Source: Epinephelus fuscoguttatus
Taxonomy: Eukaryota > Chordata > Actinopteri > Perciformes > Serranidae
Length of the DNA stretch: 64,000 nt
Direction of reading: 5' to 3'
NCBI RefSeq assembly: GCF_011397635.1
Contig: NC_064767.1
Span: 22,184,537-22,248,536 of the forward strand
The notes beneath the pieces were generated by a model. That model saw only the letters and a list, made by a program, of their open reading frames with translations, was not told the DNA's origin and did no database searches. A program made the position numbers and the translations under genes. Positions 1 through 11,090 of the stretch are shown here, one piece after another. Position 1 is the first letter of the stretch; each line of letters begins with the position of its first letter.

Positions 1-1042
1 TGCCACTCGCCTCTGTGGGCATGATACTGTAGTTCGTAGACAGTCTGTAAACACTGTCGATCATAAAGTGTTATTATTTTGTATATCTTTATCGAAACTG
101 TGGCTAGCTTCCCGTCGTCCTTTAAGGAATACAAAGTGCTGGCCTTGTCACAACGCCCTGTCCTGTTTCAGCAACAGGTCTGCTGTTCGTCTTCTGAACA
201 ACGACAGCAGAGTTTTCACTCATTTTAAATGGCTCCTTTTGCAGTTGGTCGACGCTGCAGTTTTCTCTTCTGCCAACAGGTTTTGATAGAAACGGGCCGT
301 GACTGAGGGAAAGGGCTCCTATTGTCCATTTTGATTATATGAGAATAGGGTTGGGAGGGCAGGGGGTCATAAAAGTAACAGTTTACCAGTGTAAAATTTG
401 TATGTGAGATACATAAGATTCAAAACTAATAAATCATAATAAGTTCCTTTGATGCTTTGTGTCCTTTTTTTGTTGCACAGATCATATTTGTGAGTTTGTC
501 TTGAACTGAAACTTGCAGGTCTTTCATCCCTGTCCTGAGACAAGTGTTCCTGTTGTGACAAATAAAAGGAAGATTATGTCAGTACACAAACAGGTTTGGC
601 ACTGTTAGCATAACTGATAGTGTTGTGGTCATGAACGTTTACAAGCTTTGATCTGTAGTGTTGCATTATGCCTGAAACAAGCCCTTGACACATGGGAAAT
701 GGCATTATACACTTATATCAATTATGTATTTTGTGTGGGAAGTGTATGAGCTAAAGACGTGTTTATAAATGTAGAAAAGCAATTGTTAATAAACTATAAT
801 TTCAGATTTTTTGCATGTTTTGGTTCCTTCGACAGCTACGCATTTAAAAAAAAATGGACGTAGCAGTTTTTCTATTTTTTATTAGTATATTTATTTATTT
901 AGTTTAAATGACCTTTATTGTTTGTTTATTTACAGGCTATATATAAATGTTAAAAAATAAATTATTTAATTTAATTTAATTTTAACATCTTCGTCTGAAA
1001 AAAGAAAAAAAAAAACATCGCCCGGGAAAAGGCGCACACTGA
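1..1042. other. Upstream flank of npm3, no recognised gene
   Basis: I recognise no coding exon here. The sequence is AT-rich and has AATAAA hexamers at 561-566 and 788-793, so part of it could be the 3' UTR of an unseen gene to the left. Both strands are broken by frequent stops, and the open frame at 68-286 shows no domain or motif I know. Confidence 0.4.
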
Positions 1043-1115
1043 TGACGTCACATGCATGCTGTACAGTTTGCGACGCGCTTGTTGTTTTTCGAGGAGGGCT
1101 AATTTCTCTATAAAG
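1043..1115 (+). promoter_or_regulatory. npm3: npm3 core promoter (CRE plus TATA-like box)
   Basis: A full palindromic cAMP-response element, TGACGTCA, sits at 1043-1050. A TATA-like TATAAAG sits at 1109-1115, about 40 bases before the npm3 ATG. The interval has more CpG than the AT-rich sequence to its left. CREB/ATF binding is inferred from the motif only. Confidence 0.55.
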
Positions 1116-1151
1116 TCTTAACAGCAAACCCAACGTCACAGCTTTGACAAG

Positions 1152-4100
1152 ATGTCTTATCACGACGAGGAGAGCTCGGACATCGGACCGGTCGGTCAAT
1201 CCAAGTTGGAGAGCTTCCTGTTCAGTAAGAACCATTGAAACACAGTTTATCAGTTCAGCTCAGGTGGCGCACACGTGGGTCTCCTCTGTGGTGTGTCGAC
1301 AGTGAAGAAGCTGCTTTGATGTTTAGTGCACTAATTTACATGCAATAAAAAAATGCCATTAAAATCCTGCTGGTTTTGATGTGTCTTCCAGGCTGCGAGC
1401 TGTCCTCTAAAGTACCTTTCTACACTTTCCAAGGAGACGAAGAGGAGGACCTGGAGCACTTCCTTGAACTTAGAACAGTATGTACAGTTGCAGCAGAGTT
1501 TGTATAATCCCACTCACTGCGTGCACCACTTCAACGCAGGATTCACATCAAAGTGTGTATTTAAATATCTGAGGCTGTTGCACCATAGTGATGTGTAAAA
1601 TCAGGTAAACCAGGTTTGAATAAATGTCAGCTGACTGAATTCTTCTGATTCCTGCAGGTGTGCCTGGGAGAAGGCTGCAAAGAGGAAAGCAATGTGGTGG
1701 AGGTAACCGCCATGAACCACCAAGGAAAGACTATTTCAGTGCCCATCGCCAACCTTCACACCAGCTGTCTGCCCATGGTACAGTACAGTGACTTCTCTCT
1801 ACGTGCACATTAATGAACAGCACATGGTAGAGACGTGTCTTAACCGTTACCTTCTTTATCTCAGGTGAGTCTCGGAGAGTTTGAGCTGAAGGCGCCGGTG
1901 ACCATCCGGCTGAAGGCTGGGACAGGACCAGTCACTGTCAGCGGGTTACACCTCATAGGTAAGCCCCCCAGTGCAACTAATGGCCCACTGAGAATATATC
2001 TGCTGTATGTGCTCCGTAAGGTTTTATCAGAATACAGTTAATGTTGTTCTCTACGACATTCAGCATTTTTATCAGACCAATAACTCACATTCTTTAAAAA
2101 ATAAAAACAGTCACGTGGGTACACTGCTTTAGAACTGAAACAATGAGGCCTAGTCCACACGAACACAGGTATTTTTAAAACCGAACTTTTTTGGCCTCCA
2201 GTTTTTAAAAAATCTGCGTCCATATGAGCGGTGTAATAAAAATACCTCCGTCCACATGACACCGCAAATTCCACTATCAAGCAATGTAATACACATGCCA
2301 AAGCAGTAGGTGGCAATATAACTCCTAACTGTAAGGCCATTGTAGCCAATCAGAAGGCAGTAAAACGTCATTATCGGAAAAACAACAACAAGCGTACTAT
2401 TATGCAGCAGGAGCAGTCTCCGTAATAGCACACTCTTGCGCCTCTCTTGCTGGATGTGGTTGAGTAGCGTTAGTTGTATGTTACAGCCACAAAGTGCTGA
2501 TATGCTGCTAAATAGCAGCAGTATTTTGTTTAGTTCCATCCTCAAATTGTCTCTCGCACACTCTGGATCGGGTAATAACACAGCTGTTTTCTGTTTACGT
2601 CGCACATTGTGACGTCATACAATGGAGACGAGACAAAATAACTGCGGTTATCCTGTCCACACATGACTACTGACACCGGACTTTTCCAAAAAGTTCACCC
2701 TGGACTCCGGTGACAAATAACTCCGGTTGCAGGGGCCCAAAACTGCGGTTACGTGTGGATGAAAGGCCAAACCGTGAGCAAAGAGTCACAGTTTTATAAA
2801 TACCCACTTTGGTGTGGACAGCCCCTGAGTTAGTTTATGCCCTCATGACCAGTTTATGCTGTTTTATTGAAGTCTAGATTTCTAATGAATTGTATTTATA
2901 CTATATAATATATAATTTCTACAATGTGATTTTAAAAAACTGTTGAATCCCTTTTAAATTTGGAAGATTGATTTCCATTAAAACCACATTTTTTTTTCTC
3001 CCTTGAAATAAAAGTTAATGAAGTTGATTCAATTCTCAGTTCTGTTCCCCATGACGTTACAGTGGTGCACGTTCATGCACGCACAAGCATGCCTATACAC
3101 AAGCCAGGGAAACAGAGCCTGTGATTCCCATGGCATTTTTTCATTGCTCTGATTTGCGCATGTACATGCATACACGGTTCTCATAGCATTTTTTCATTTC
3201 CACTGATTCAGATGTCTTTCAATATAACGGATCAAAGAGAAGTTCAATCCCCTCCGCGTAAAATCAGATATCAACATGGACTCATGCCCCGTCGATCCAA
3301 CATCAACATAATCGGCTCTCCCACAACAATTTCAGCACAGCGAATTGCGAAGTGCAAAAAAATCAAAATAATGCCGGGTAGAGCATGAGCTTGTGTATGC
3401 AGGTGCAGCCGCTCTAAACTTAGAAATATAGCCAGCTCCAGGAATGTTAATTTCTTAACTGTGAGAGCAATCATGTAGGCACATCAGTTTTACTTTCGTA
3501 TTTCCCGATCCCGTTCGGCAGCTCCTCCTTCGGCCTCTTCCAGGAACCAACCCGGCTCGGCAGCTCTAGGCCCTGATGCCTCCGCCGCCGAACCCAAGCC
3601 CCTCGAACCGAGGCAGGCCCACTCCGTGACTCCAGCCAGTGGCTCCCGCAATTCAAGCCCGGACTGTTTAGCCTCCTATACTCCAGATGAGGTTTCTGAT
3701 TCAGTCTGCTCATCTGATGAGGAGTGGGTACCACCGCCAAAAAAAGACAGCTCTGAGGACAAATATTCCAGCTTTCCCGGAGATTATAAGATGGAGAATG
3801 AGGATGATAACCTAATGGAGACTGAGGGGATAAAACGGGTCTCCAGCCCGGACTCTTTAGCCTCCTCTACCCCAGATGAGGTTTCTGATTCAGTCTGCTC
3901 ATCTGATGTGGAGTGGGAACCATCGGCAAAACAAGACAGCTCTGAGGACGAATATTCCAGCTTTCCTGAAGATTATAAAATGGAGGATGAGGATGATAAC
4001 CTGATGGAGATTGAGAGGATAGAATGGGTCTCCAAGAACAAGAGCATCAAGTGGTCACCCTCTGCTGAGCAAATGTATCGTTATGTGCAGGCTCCCACAA

Positions 4101-7100
4101 AACCTGTCCCAGGGCTGACAAAGTATGCCAAGAGAAACATAACGGACCAGCTGACATCCTGCTTGGATTTATTTCTGACGAATGACATGATCCAGCTGAT
4201 CCTCAAAATGACCAACCTGGAAGGCAAGCGGACTGAAAATCATTGGAAAGACATCACTGAGACGGAGCTGAGGGGTTTCCTGGGCCTACTGCTGCTGGCG
4301 GGGGTGTATCGTTCCCGGGGAGAAAGCACCCTCAGCTTGTGGGAGGAGCCGATAGGCCGCCCGGTGTTTCGTGGTACAATGTCCCGCAAAAAATTTGAGT
4401 TAATTGCCATGAAACTCCGGTTTGATGATAAACTGGCCCGGCGAAAGCGGCTCAGTGACAACAAGCTGGCCGCCATTTTGCCCATATGGGAGCCGTGGGT
4501 TCAGCGGCTCTCTCACATGTTCAACCCAGGGGCGGACGTTTGTGTCGACGAGCAGCTGGTTGGCTTCAAGGGGCGCTGCAGCTTCAGACAGTACATGCCC
4601 AGCAAACCAGCCAAGTATGGTATAAAAATCTGGACCCTGGCCGACGTGTCAACATCCTACGCCTGGAACATGGCCATCTACAGCGGCAAGGAGGAGGCAT
4701 CAAGAGAGGTCGGCCAGGGGAAAAGAGTGGTGCTGCAGATGACACAGGGGCTGGAGGGACGCACTGTCACCATTGATAATTTTTTCACCAGCTACGAGCT
4801 TGGCACGGAGCTCCTGAAAAGAAAAATGGCCATGGTCGGCACAGTGCGCAAAGGTAAACCTGAGCTCCCTCCCCAACTTGTCAATGTGTTGGGCAGAGAA
4901 GTGCTCTCCAGCATCTTTGCTCACACAGCGACCCACACTGTGGTGTCGTACGTACCCAAGAAAGGCAAAAACGTGGTGCTGATGTCTACAAAGCACAGAG
5001 AAGCCTCCATCAGCGAGGAGGTCCACAAGAAGCCAATGATTATTCTCGATTACAACAAGTCCAAGGGCGGCGTGGACAACTTGGACAAGGTATGTGCCTG
5101 AAATATATTTAGGGCTTTTATTATTCAGTACTTACTGCAGTTACGTGAAGGCGTTACTTAAAGAATGAATTTGGTTGTGATGAGCAACAATTTTTCCGCT
5201 TGTCCCCCCCTCAGTGTGTGGGCACTTACAGCTGCCGTCGGAAGAGCTCCAGATGGCCCCTGACGCTGTTTTACAACATGCTGGATGTTTCTGCTTACTA
5301 CTCGTACGTCCTGTGGACCTGCCTGCACCCAAACTGGGAAATCAAAAAGAAATACCGCCGCCGCATCTTCCTGGAGCTGCTAGGGAAGGAGCTGGTGATC
5401 CCTTGCATCCTCCAGCGTGAGCGGATTCCCCGCGGGCCGAGTGCCGCTGCTTTCGTTCAAGCAGCCCAGGCAGCCATGGTGGAGGAGAAGGAAGCGCGCA
5501 GCGAGGATGCCAAGGAGGCCAGAACCTCTGCAGAGGTGCCTCCTCTGTCTCCAGGAGCAAAGGCACGACGACCTTGTGAATTGTGCCCAGAGAGCATGAA
5601 GAAGAGCAGGGTGCGCAACGTCTGTGCCAAGTGTGGCAAGTTCCTGTGCAAGGACCACACATGGAAAGGCTGTGGGACGTGCCTTGCAGGAGGACAGTGA
5701 CTGATAGAGGACAGTTTGTCCTAAGTGTACATAGCTAGTTCTTTAGAAAAACATTTAAATAAAAAGAATAAAAAAAACCTGGAGGAATTGAGCAAAAATT
5801 TATATTTTACCAGGGGGAGCATAGCATGACATATTGTGATCATGAGAGGAAATGAAAGGGCTTTTTAAAAATCTAACATCGCACCAAAAAAACAAAAAAA
5901 ACAAATCAGTGTTGTGGGTTATGATTGACCCTCGCCAGACTGAGATAATAACAGTGAAATAGTCTCATTATCTGTTAGTATGTTGAAAATGTTTCACTAG
6001 TTATATATATATTTTTTCCCAACAAATGCAAATAGTGGTATACGATACAAACTGGCATGTAAAGGTTTAACATTTGGTTAAAAAATGATTTAAATTAATT
6101 AAACAGTTTAATAACAAAACATAATAACGAATAAAAACAAACCTGGAGGAACAGACAAAAAAATTAAAGAAAAATGAATGTTTTTTTCTTAGCAGCGCTC
6201 AAAGGTTGAATTAGCTCATCAACAAAAATTTAAAATCATTAAATCAATTAAGTTATTTTTAAGCAAAAATATCAGTCTCTGGTTTCAGTATTTAAATGCG
6301 AGTTAGTAGTTGTTTTTTCTTAGCTTAAGTTATTTTTCTCAACTTAGACCTTTTTGAAATCATTTGGTGGCTGTGGCTCAGAGGTAGAGCGGGTCATCCA
6401 CTCATTGGAAGATGAGTGTTCGATCCCCTGCTTCTCCAGTCTGCATGCCTAAGTATCCTTGAGCAAGATACTGAACCCCACATTGCCCCCGTCGGCTGTC
6501 CATCAGTTTGTGTGTTAAAGCTGTGCAGCAGGTGGCACCTTGTACGGTAGCCTCGGCCACCAGTGTGTGTGAATGGGTGAATGTGACTCGTAGTTCGTAA
6601 GACTAGAAAGTGCAGGTCCATTACCATTTACCAACCAGTTAAACAAAATAAAATAGTGGGCAGCTGTTGCGCTGATCATTGATGCTGCTGTGTATGTCGA
6701 AAATGTAATCCAATTACCTGACAACCAATGTGTTGCTTTGTAATTACCCTCAATAGATGCAGTAAACTTTTGTTTCCCTGCATAATGGTGTAATCGTTGG
6801 GCAACAGTTGGATAACATTTTGATTCTTATGATTCTGAAATACTCAGTTTCTTTATTCAGTTTCTCTATAACTTAATCTCACCTACATGAAAAAGTGAAA
6901 TGCATCTTTGGACCATCAAATGTCAGATTTCTTTGTTAAGATCCAAGACCTTTGACACTTTTTATCCGATTTCTGGTAAGTGTTTTATGTGTATATTGTA
7001 AGTTATTTAACAATCTGCCATGCACATTTATCAATACTTTTATAATTAGACACCTTTTGCTCTCATCACTGGTTGTAATGAGGGCGTGCAGCTGCATATC

Positions 7101-7342
7101 ACTAACTACGCACGAGGTCAATTATAAAGGCAGTTTAAATAAACTGATGTTCTGACCTTTATAATTAAATACCAGGATTCATTTAATTCAAATGTTTTAA
7201 CTTGGTCGTCTGTGTTTTTGCAGCCTCACAGGTCGAAGAGTCGGACATGTCTGATGAGGATTTCGACGATGATGATGAGGAGGAGGAAGAGGAGGAAGAC
7301 ATCACCCCCATTAAACCAGCGAAGAAGAAGCAGAAGCAGTAG
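1152..7342 (+). CDS. npm3: Nucleoplasmin 3 (histone chaperone), five coding exons
   Basis: Coding exons: 1152-1224, 1392-1477, 1658-1777, 1865-1958 and 7224-7342, all with GT-AG borders and matching phases, giving 163 residues. The order is a short acidic N-terminus, the nucleoplasmin core beta-barrel (about residues 20-125, with CELSS, VCLGEGCKEE, NVVEV, VPIANL and GPVTVSG), then an acidic Asp/Glu tract ending in a basic PAKKKQKQ tail. Family members assemble as pentamers and bind histones and ribosomal factors in the nucleus and nucleolus. The SFLFSCELS start and short acidic/basic tail fit NPM3 rather than NPM1, which is longer and has a C-terminal nucleic-acid-binding domain. Human NPM3 is about 178 residues. 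Intron 4 (1959-7223) is swollen by transposons, including a piggyBac gene on the same strand. Confidence 0.9.
2147..2827. mobile_element. hAT-like non-autonomous element in npm3 intron 4
   Basis: The ends are imperfect inverted repeats. The left end (2147-2184) begins GGCCTAGTCCACACGAACAC and runs into GGTATTTTTAAAAC. The right end (2787-2826), reverse-complemented, reads GGGGCTGTCCACACC then GGGTATTTATAAAAC. No transposase frame lies between, so this is a miniature element. A related left end occurs at 32431, showing a dispersed family. Assignment to hAT rests on the general look of the ends; a clean 8-bp target duplication was not found. Confidence 0.65.
3479..5700 (+). CDS. piggyBac (PGBD-type) transposase, two exons, apparently intact
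   Basis: An open frame runs from 3479 (after a TAG at 3476-3478) to a donor at 5089/5090, then continues in phase 0 from 5215 to a TGA ending at 5700; the intron is 5090-5214. Counting from the GTG at 3626 the product is 649 residues. The catalytic aspartates of the DDE/D fold are present at about D308 (CVDEQLVGFKG), D384 (TIDNFFTS) and D484 with D487 (GGVDNLDK), with spacings close to those of canonical piggyBac. The C-terminus has a Cys/His-rich zinc-binding module (CELC...CAKC...CKDH...CGTC). The acidic N-terminus is a tandem duplication of 63 codons. No stop or frameshift was seen in the catalytic domain. The first in-frame ATG is only at 3791, so the true start may lie in an upstream exon. 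AATAAA follows at 5758-5763. Confidence 0.85.
3479..6066 (+). mobile_element. piggyBac-type DNA transposon, right end candidate at 6066
   Basis: The transposase gene is followed by an AT-rich 3' flank. A plausible right terminus lies at 6066, next to TTAA at 6067-6070: the reverse complement reads ACCTTTACATGCCAGTTTG, resembling piggyBac terminal repeats. I could not find a convincing matching left terminus between 2830 and 3478, so the left boundary given is only where the open frame begins. The insertion is sense-oriented inside npm3 intron 4. Confidence 0.5.
6366..6635 (+). repeat. tRNA-derived SINE, fish type
   Basis: The head resembles a tRNA promoter, with an A-box-like TGGCTCAGAGGTAGAGCGGG and a B-box-like GTTCGATCCC. 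It is followed by the familiar fish SINE body (CTTGAGCAAGATACTGAACC, then TTGCCCCCGTCGGCTGTCC) and the tail GTCCATTACCATTTACC. It is diverged and is not a functional tRNA gene. Confidence 0.8.
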
Positions 7343-7683
7343 GCGGAGAGGTCACTGATTGGTTTTTGGAAAGGCTCCACTCACTCACTGATTTGTTTTT
7401 AGGAAATACGTTTTTTTGTACCGGACTGACGCATCTTACAGAGTCACCACTTCTTCCACACAGCCAGGTGAATGCTTAGTGTGGCAGCTGTTAGGTAAAA
7501 GCGCTGTGGGAGGAAGTAACATCATGACGGACTCCGACGTTCACTTAGAGAAGAACTGTTTTTCCTGATAAATGCTACCCAGTGTTTTATACTGTATATG
7601 ATACAGTCACCACTGACAAGGATTTATTGCACCAGTGGATTCTTGTACTGTTTATAGATACTGCTCTTGTAAAAGTAAACTCC

Positions 7684-7726
<43 letters not shown>

Positions 7727-8005
7727 GTGCGTATGTACTTGTCAGACAAAACAAGTTTCCAGATTAATCATAATTCCAGCTGAATGGTGCAATTACACGA
7801 CTCACCTACAGTTTACTTCATGTTCTTGGCGCACAAGAGTATCTCCACTTCCAGATGTTTGTAGTTCCAAAAATACTGTTTTCTATGTGATATGTCAGAA
7901 ATGTGAAGATTTTGTACTTACAATGAATGCAAGAAAACATTTGTTTGTGTCTTCATTTGTCTTCCCTTTGAAATCATGAATAAAATAGTAACTTTTATAC
8001 AGTTT
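7343..8005 (+). other. npm3: npm3 3' UTR
   Basis: Non-coding sequence follows the npm3 stop codon and ends near an AATAAA signal at 7979-7984. It contains the GT microsatellite at about 7686-7732. The exact cleavage point is not visible, so the right edge is approximate. Confidence 0.5.
7686..7732. repeat. (GT)n microsatellite
   Basis: A nearly uninterrupted GT dinucleotide tract of about 45 bases lies in the presumed npm3 3' UTR. Open frames through it are simple-repeat artefacts. Confidence 0.95.
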
Positions 8006-8169
8006 ATGTACCAATATGGTCACTCAAGTTTAGTCGCTTCTTTGAAACACAACACATTGAGAAGATAATAATTTAGACACATGTAGACAAAAGCCAGCAT
8101 TGTGTTTAAGTAGATTTCAAGTAAAATCAAAATCACCTAAATGGAAGCTCATTGAGAAAATAGGTGTAT

Positions 8170-9486
8170 GGGTAAGTTGGGTATTTTTCAACCTGGACAC
8201 TATTTTTGTGTCAAAGTGACAAATGGAGACAACAGTTTTTGAAAGTGGTTGAGTATAGAGCCAAAGGGTTACTGCCAGCAGCCAAAATACAGGCTGCAAT
8301 TCAACCACTCGGGGGCCCTTGTGCACCATCACTTGACCTCTAAAAGTGCTTGTTTTTGCCACTGACAGGCTCAGATTATCATTACGAGTGTCTAACAACA
8401 TTATTGAGACACAGGCCTCATTGTTAAAGAGTAAGATCCTTTTTCTTAACCAGAAACACCCCCAAAAATTGCAACTGACATTTCACTAAGCCCCGCCCCT
8501 TTGTGATGGTCTGACAAGCTGTTGGAGTAAGGATGGAGCCCACACTGTAACTAACTGCACTCCCTGTAGAAATATATTTTTGTAAAAATGAAACAGTGAT
8601 TCCAGAGAGAAGCAGACAGAGGGGTCTACAGTCTGTGTTAGAAGGATATATCCAGGATGTCAAACTGACTCAGCAGCAACAACAGGTTAAAAAGACAAAG
8701 ATAGTTAGAAGCTAAAGCCGAACTATAGGCTACAGATCACAGTGTAAAAGTGAACCACCACATCACTGCTGATCGCCACAGAACACAATGAATATATATT
8801 CAACCAGCTGTGTGGCATCGCAGTGTGTGCAGATGAACGGTGTTTGGCTTCAACCCTGTACTGCTGCCAGCACCCGGACCTCAATCAAACCCTGAACAGT
8901 GTAGGGTTAGCTAGCTAGCTACTGAAGATATAACCTACTGAATGTATACACATGCTGCTTTTGCTTTTTAATGATTATAACAGTGAGAAAAAGACTGACC
9001 CTGCTGTACAGGAACCAGTGAAGGGAAGCAGGGAAACTTTGCTGATATTCAACCAGCTGTGTGTCATCGCAGTGTGCGCAGATGATTGTTGTTTTTTCCC
9101 TGGAGATCCCTGCCCGTCTGGTGGTGGAGGTCTGGGTGCTGGCAGTGGTACAGGGGTGAAGCCAAACACCGTTCATCCGCACACACTGTGATGCCACACA
9201 CAGCTGGCTCGATGTCAGCAAAGTTTCCCTTTATATTCATTGTGTTCTGTGGCGATCAGCAGTGATGTGGTGGTTCACTTTTACACTGTGATCTGTAGCC
9301 TATAGTTCGGCTTTAGCTTCTAACTATCTTTGTCTTTTTAACCTGTTGTTGCTGCTGAGTCAGTTTGACATCCTGGATATATCCTTCAAGCACAGACTGT
9401 AGACCCATTTTCAAAAACTGTTGCAGCCATTACTCACTTAGACACAAAAACAGGGCTGCGGCTAAAAAATACCTGAGTAACCCTTT
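8170..9486. mobile_element. Large foldback element (Kolobok-like), with an arm deletion
   Basis: The left arm starts near GGTATTTTTCAACCTGGAC (8180-8198). Its mirror on the right is read backwards from a TTAA at about 9484-9487. Positions 8635-8815 are almost exactly the reverse complement of 9227-9407, and 8180-8250 pairs with 9408-9480. The right arm lacks about 390 bases present on the left (roughly 8250-8635), so the element is an asymmetric palindrome. The terminal phrase TATTTTTCAACCTGG is shared with the element at 11091. No transposase is visible. Confidence 0.65.
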
Positions 9487-10084
9487 AAGGGGTAACTTGA
9501 GTAGACTTTTCCAACCTGGACTGGTTGCAGTGCTGAATTCCATTAGATGGGTCATCAGGCTCAAAAGAACAATAAGCAATAGAAAAACTACAAAACAGAA
9601 CCATGTGCAGAGAGCTAGACTTATGAATAAACACAAATATTTTCCCGGAAAGCACTGCTCCCTGAGTCAGCTGCTGCTTTGTAAAATTACTGACCCAGCT
9701 GAGAGTAAAGTATTAACAGAGGTTAGCTCATCGGAGTGGCTAAACGGTGACTGCAAATAGCCTGATATCAGTTAAAGATTCATAAAGGCAGATGTGGTTG
9801 TGTCAGGTTACAGTTTATCATCTTAGACATATACATTGAGATCTCATCTGCACTGTACAAACACCCTCATGTAAACATGATCTTTGCAAGGCAGCTGTAA
9901 ACAACAAACCAAGAGCAGTAGATTATGTAACTGGTTCATCTGCAGATTTCTCATTAGAGCTCCTGGTTGAAGGAGACACTTCACACTGAGATGCAATGGA
10001 GCTCCTTAACTCTAATTCTTGTTATGAAGCTATAGAGCTAGACAAGTACAAAGACAGATCTTCCTCATAACATATACTCCACAT

Positions 10085-10775
10085 TTCTTTACACTGGTTT
10101 CCCATCAGGTTCAGGATTCACTTCAAGATACTTGTTCTCACGTATAGAGTCCTCCACGGTCAGGTACCTGAATACATCAGTGATCTCCATCCATATATAT
10201 CGTCAGTGGGTCCCTTAGGTCTTCAGACCAAGACCCTGGCTGTCCCCCACTCCAGACTGAACACAAAAGGTGATCATGCCTTTGAAGTCGTGGCTCCAAC
10301 ACTATGGTACTCTCTGCCATTAGGTTTACTGTCTGCGGTCTCTTAAGAATTTTTTATAAAACAACTGAAGACCCATCTTGCTGTCAACTCTGAAACACAT
10401 TATCAAGTGGAATCAAACTGATTACAGATTTAAAATCCTTCACAACAAAGGTCAAATGCTGGTTAAAAGAAAACCAGAGCTGTACCCACTTTAAGCTGAA
10501 TGCGCTCAAACATTTAAGGGGTATTAGTGTGAGTGTTTTGGTGTGTTGTAGTATGTGCACAGTGGTATGTCTATTGTAGTTGTACTGTGGGATATGTTGT
10601 GATGTTTGTATTGTGGTATATGGGTTGTGGTTTATGTATTTTATTGTATTTTTTTATATTTATATTTATATACTGTCTGTCCTTTTTATTGTGTTGTTAT
10701 CTTGCCGAGGGTACTACACATAATTTCGTTGTGCAATGCACAATGACAATAAAGTCTTCTATTTTTCTATTCTTT
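10085..10775 (+). mobile_element. L2/Maui-type LINE, truncated 3' end
   Basis: Positions about 10103-10350 translate as the conserved C-terminal part of a CR1/L2 reverse-transcriptase ORF (HWFPIRFRIHFKIL, then LAVPHSRLN, GDHAFEVVAPTLWYSLPL). The typical 3' tail CACAATGACAATAAAGTCTTC lies near 10738-10758. The 5' part with the catalytic domains is absent, as is usual for 5'-truncated insertions. The frame breaks after about 10350, so the copy is dead. Confidence 0.75.
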
Positions 10776-11090
10776 TATTGTGCCTGCCATGTTTATAGTG
10801 TATTGTGGTTTTATGATTTTTAAACTGTATATTTTTGATAACATTTTAGGCCTACATGTAAACGCCCAACTAGGGACAAGAGATGAAAATCAGCAATAGC
10901 TATAAACTCTCTGTGCAACACATCAATCCCATAACTCTGTATTGGAACTATGTTAAATTGCTATATCACTAAAAAGTCATCATGGCGTCAGAAAATAAGG
11001 CCTGTTTTCAGCTTTGTTACAGTGCATTTCCAGTTGATCCATGAGGGTTTTTTTAATTTTTATTTAATTTTATTTGTTTATTCTGCTTAA

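Noticed and set aside
2150-2605. 151-residue minus-strand open frame
   Set aside because: It lies inside the hAT-like miniature element and resembles no protein.
3626-3628. Start of the transposase at this codon
   Set aside because: It is GTG, and the frame is open further upstream; a eukaryotic start here is unlikely.
6366-6440. tRNA gene
   Set aside because: The A- and B-box-like words belong to a SINE head with its usual body and tail.
7582-7979. Two open frames with Cys/Val repeats
   Set aside because: They read through the GT microsatellite and are repeat artefacts.
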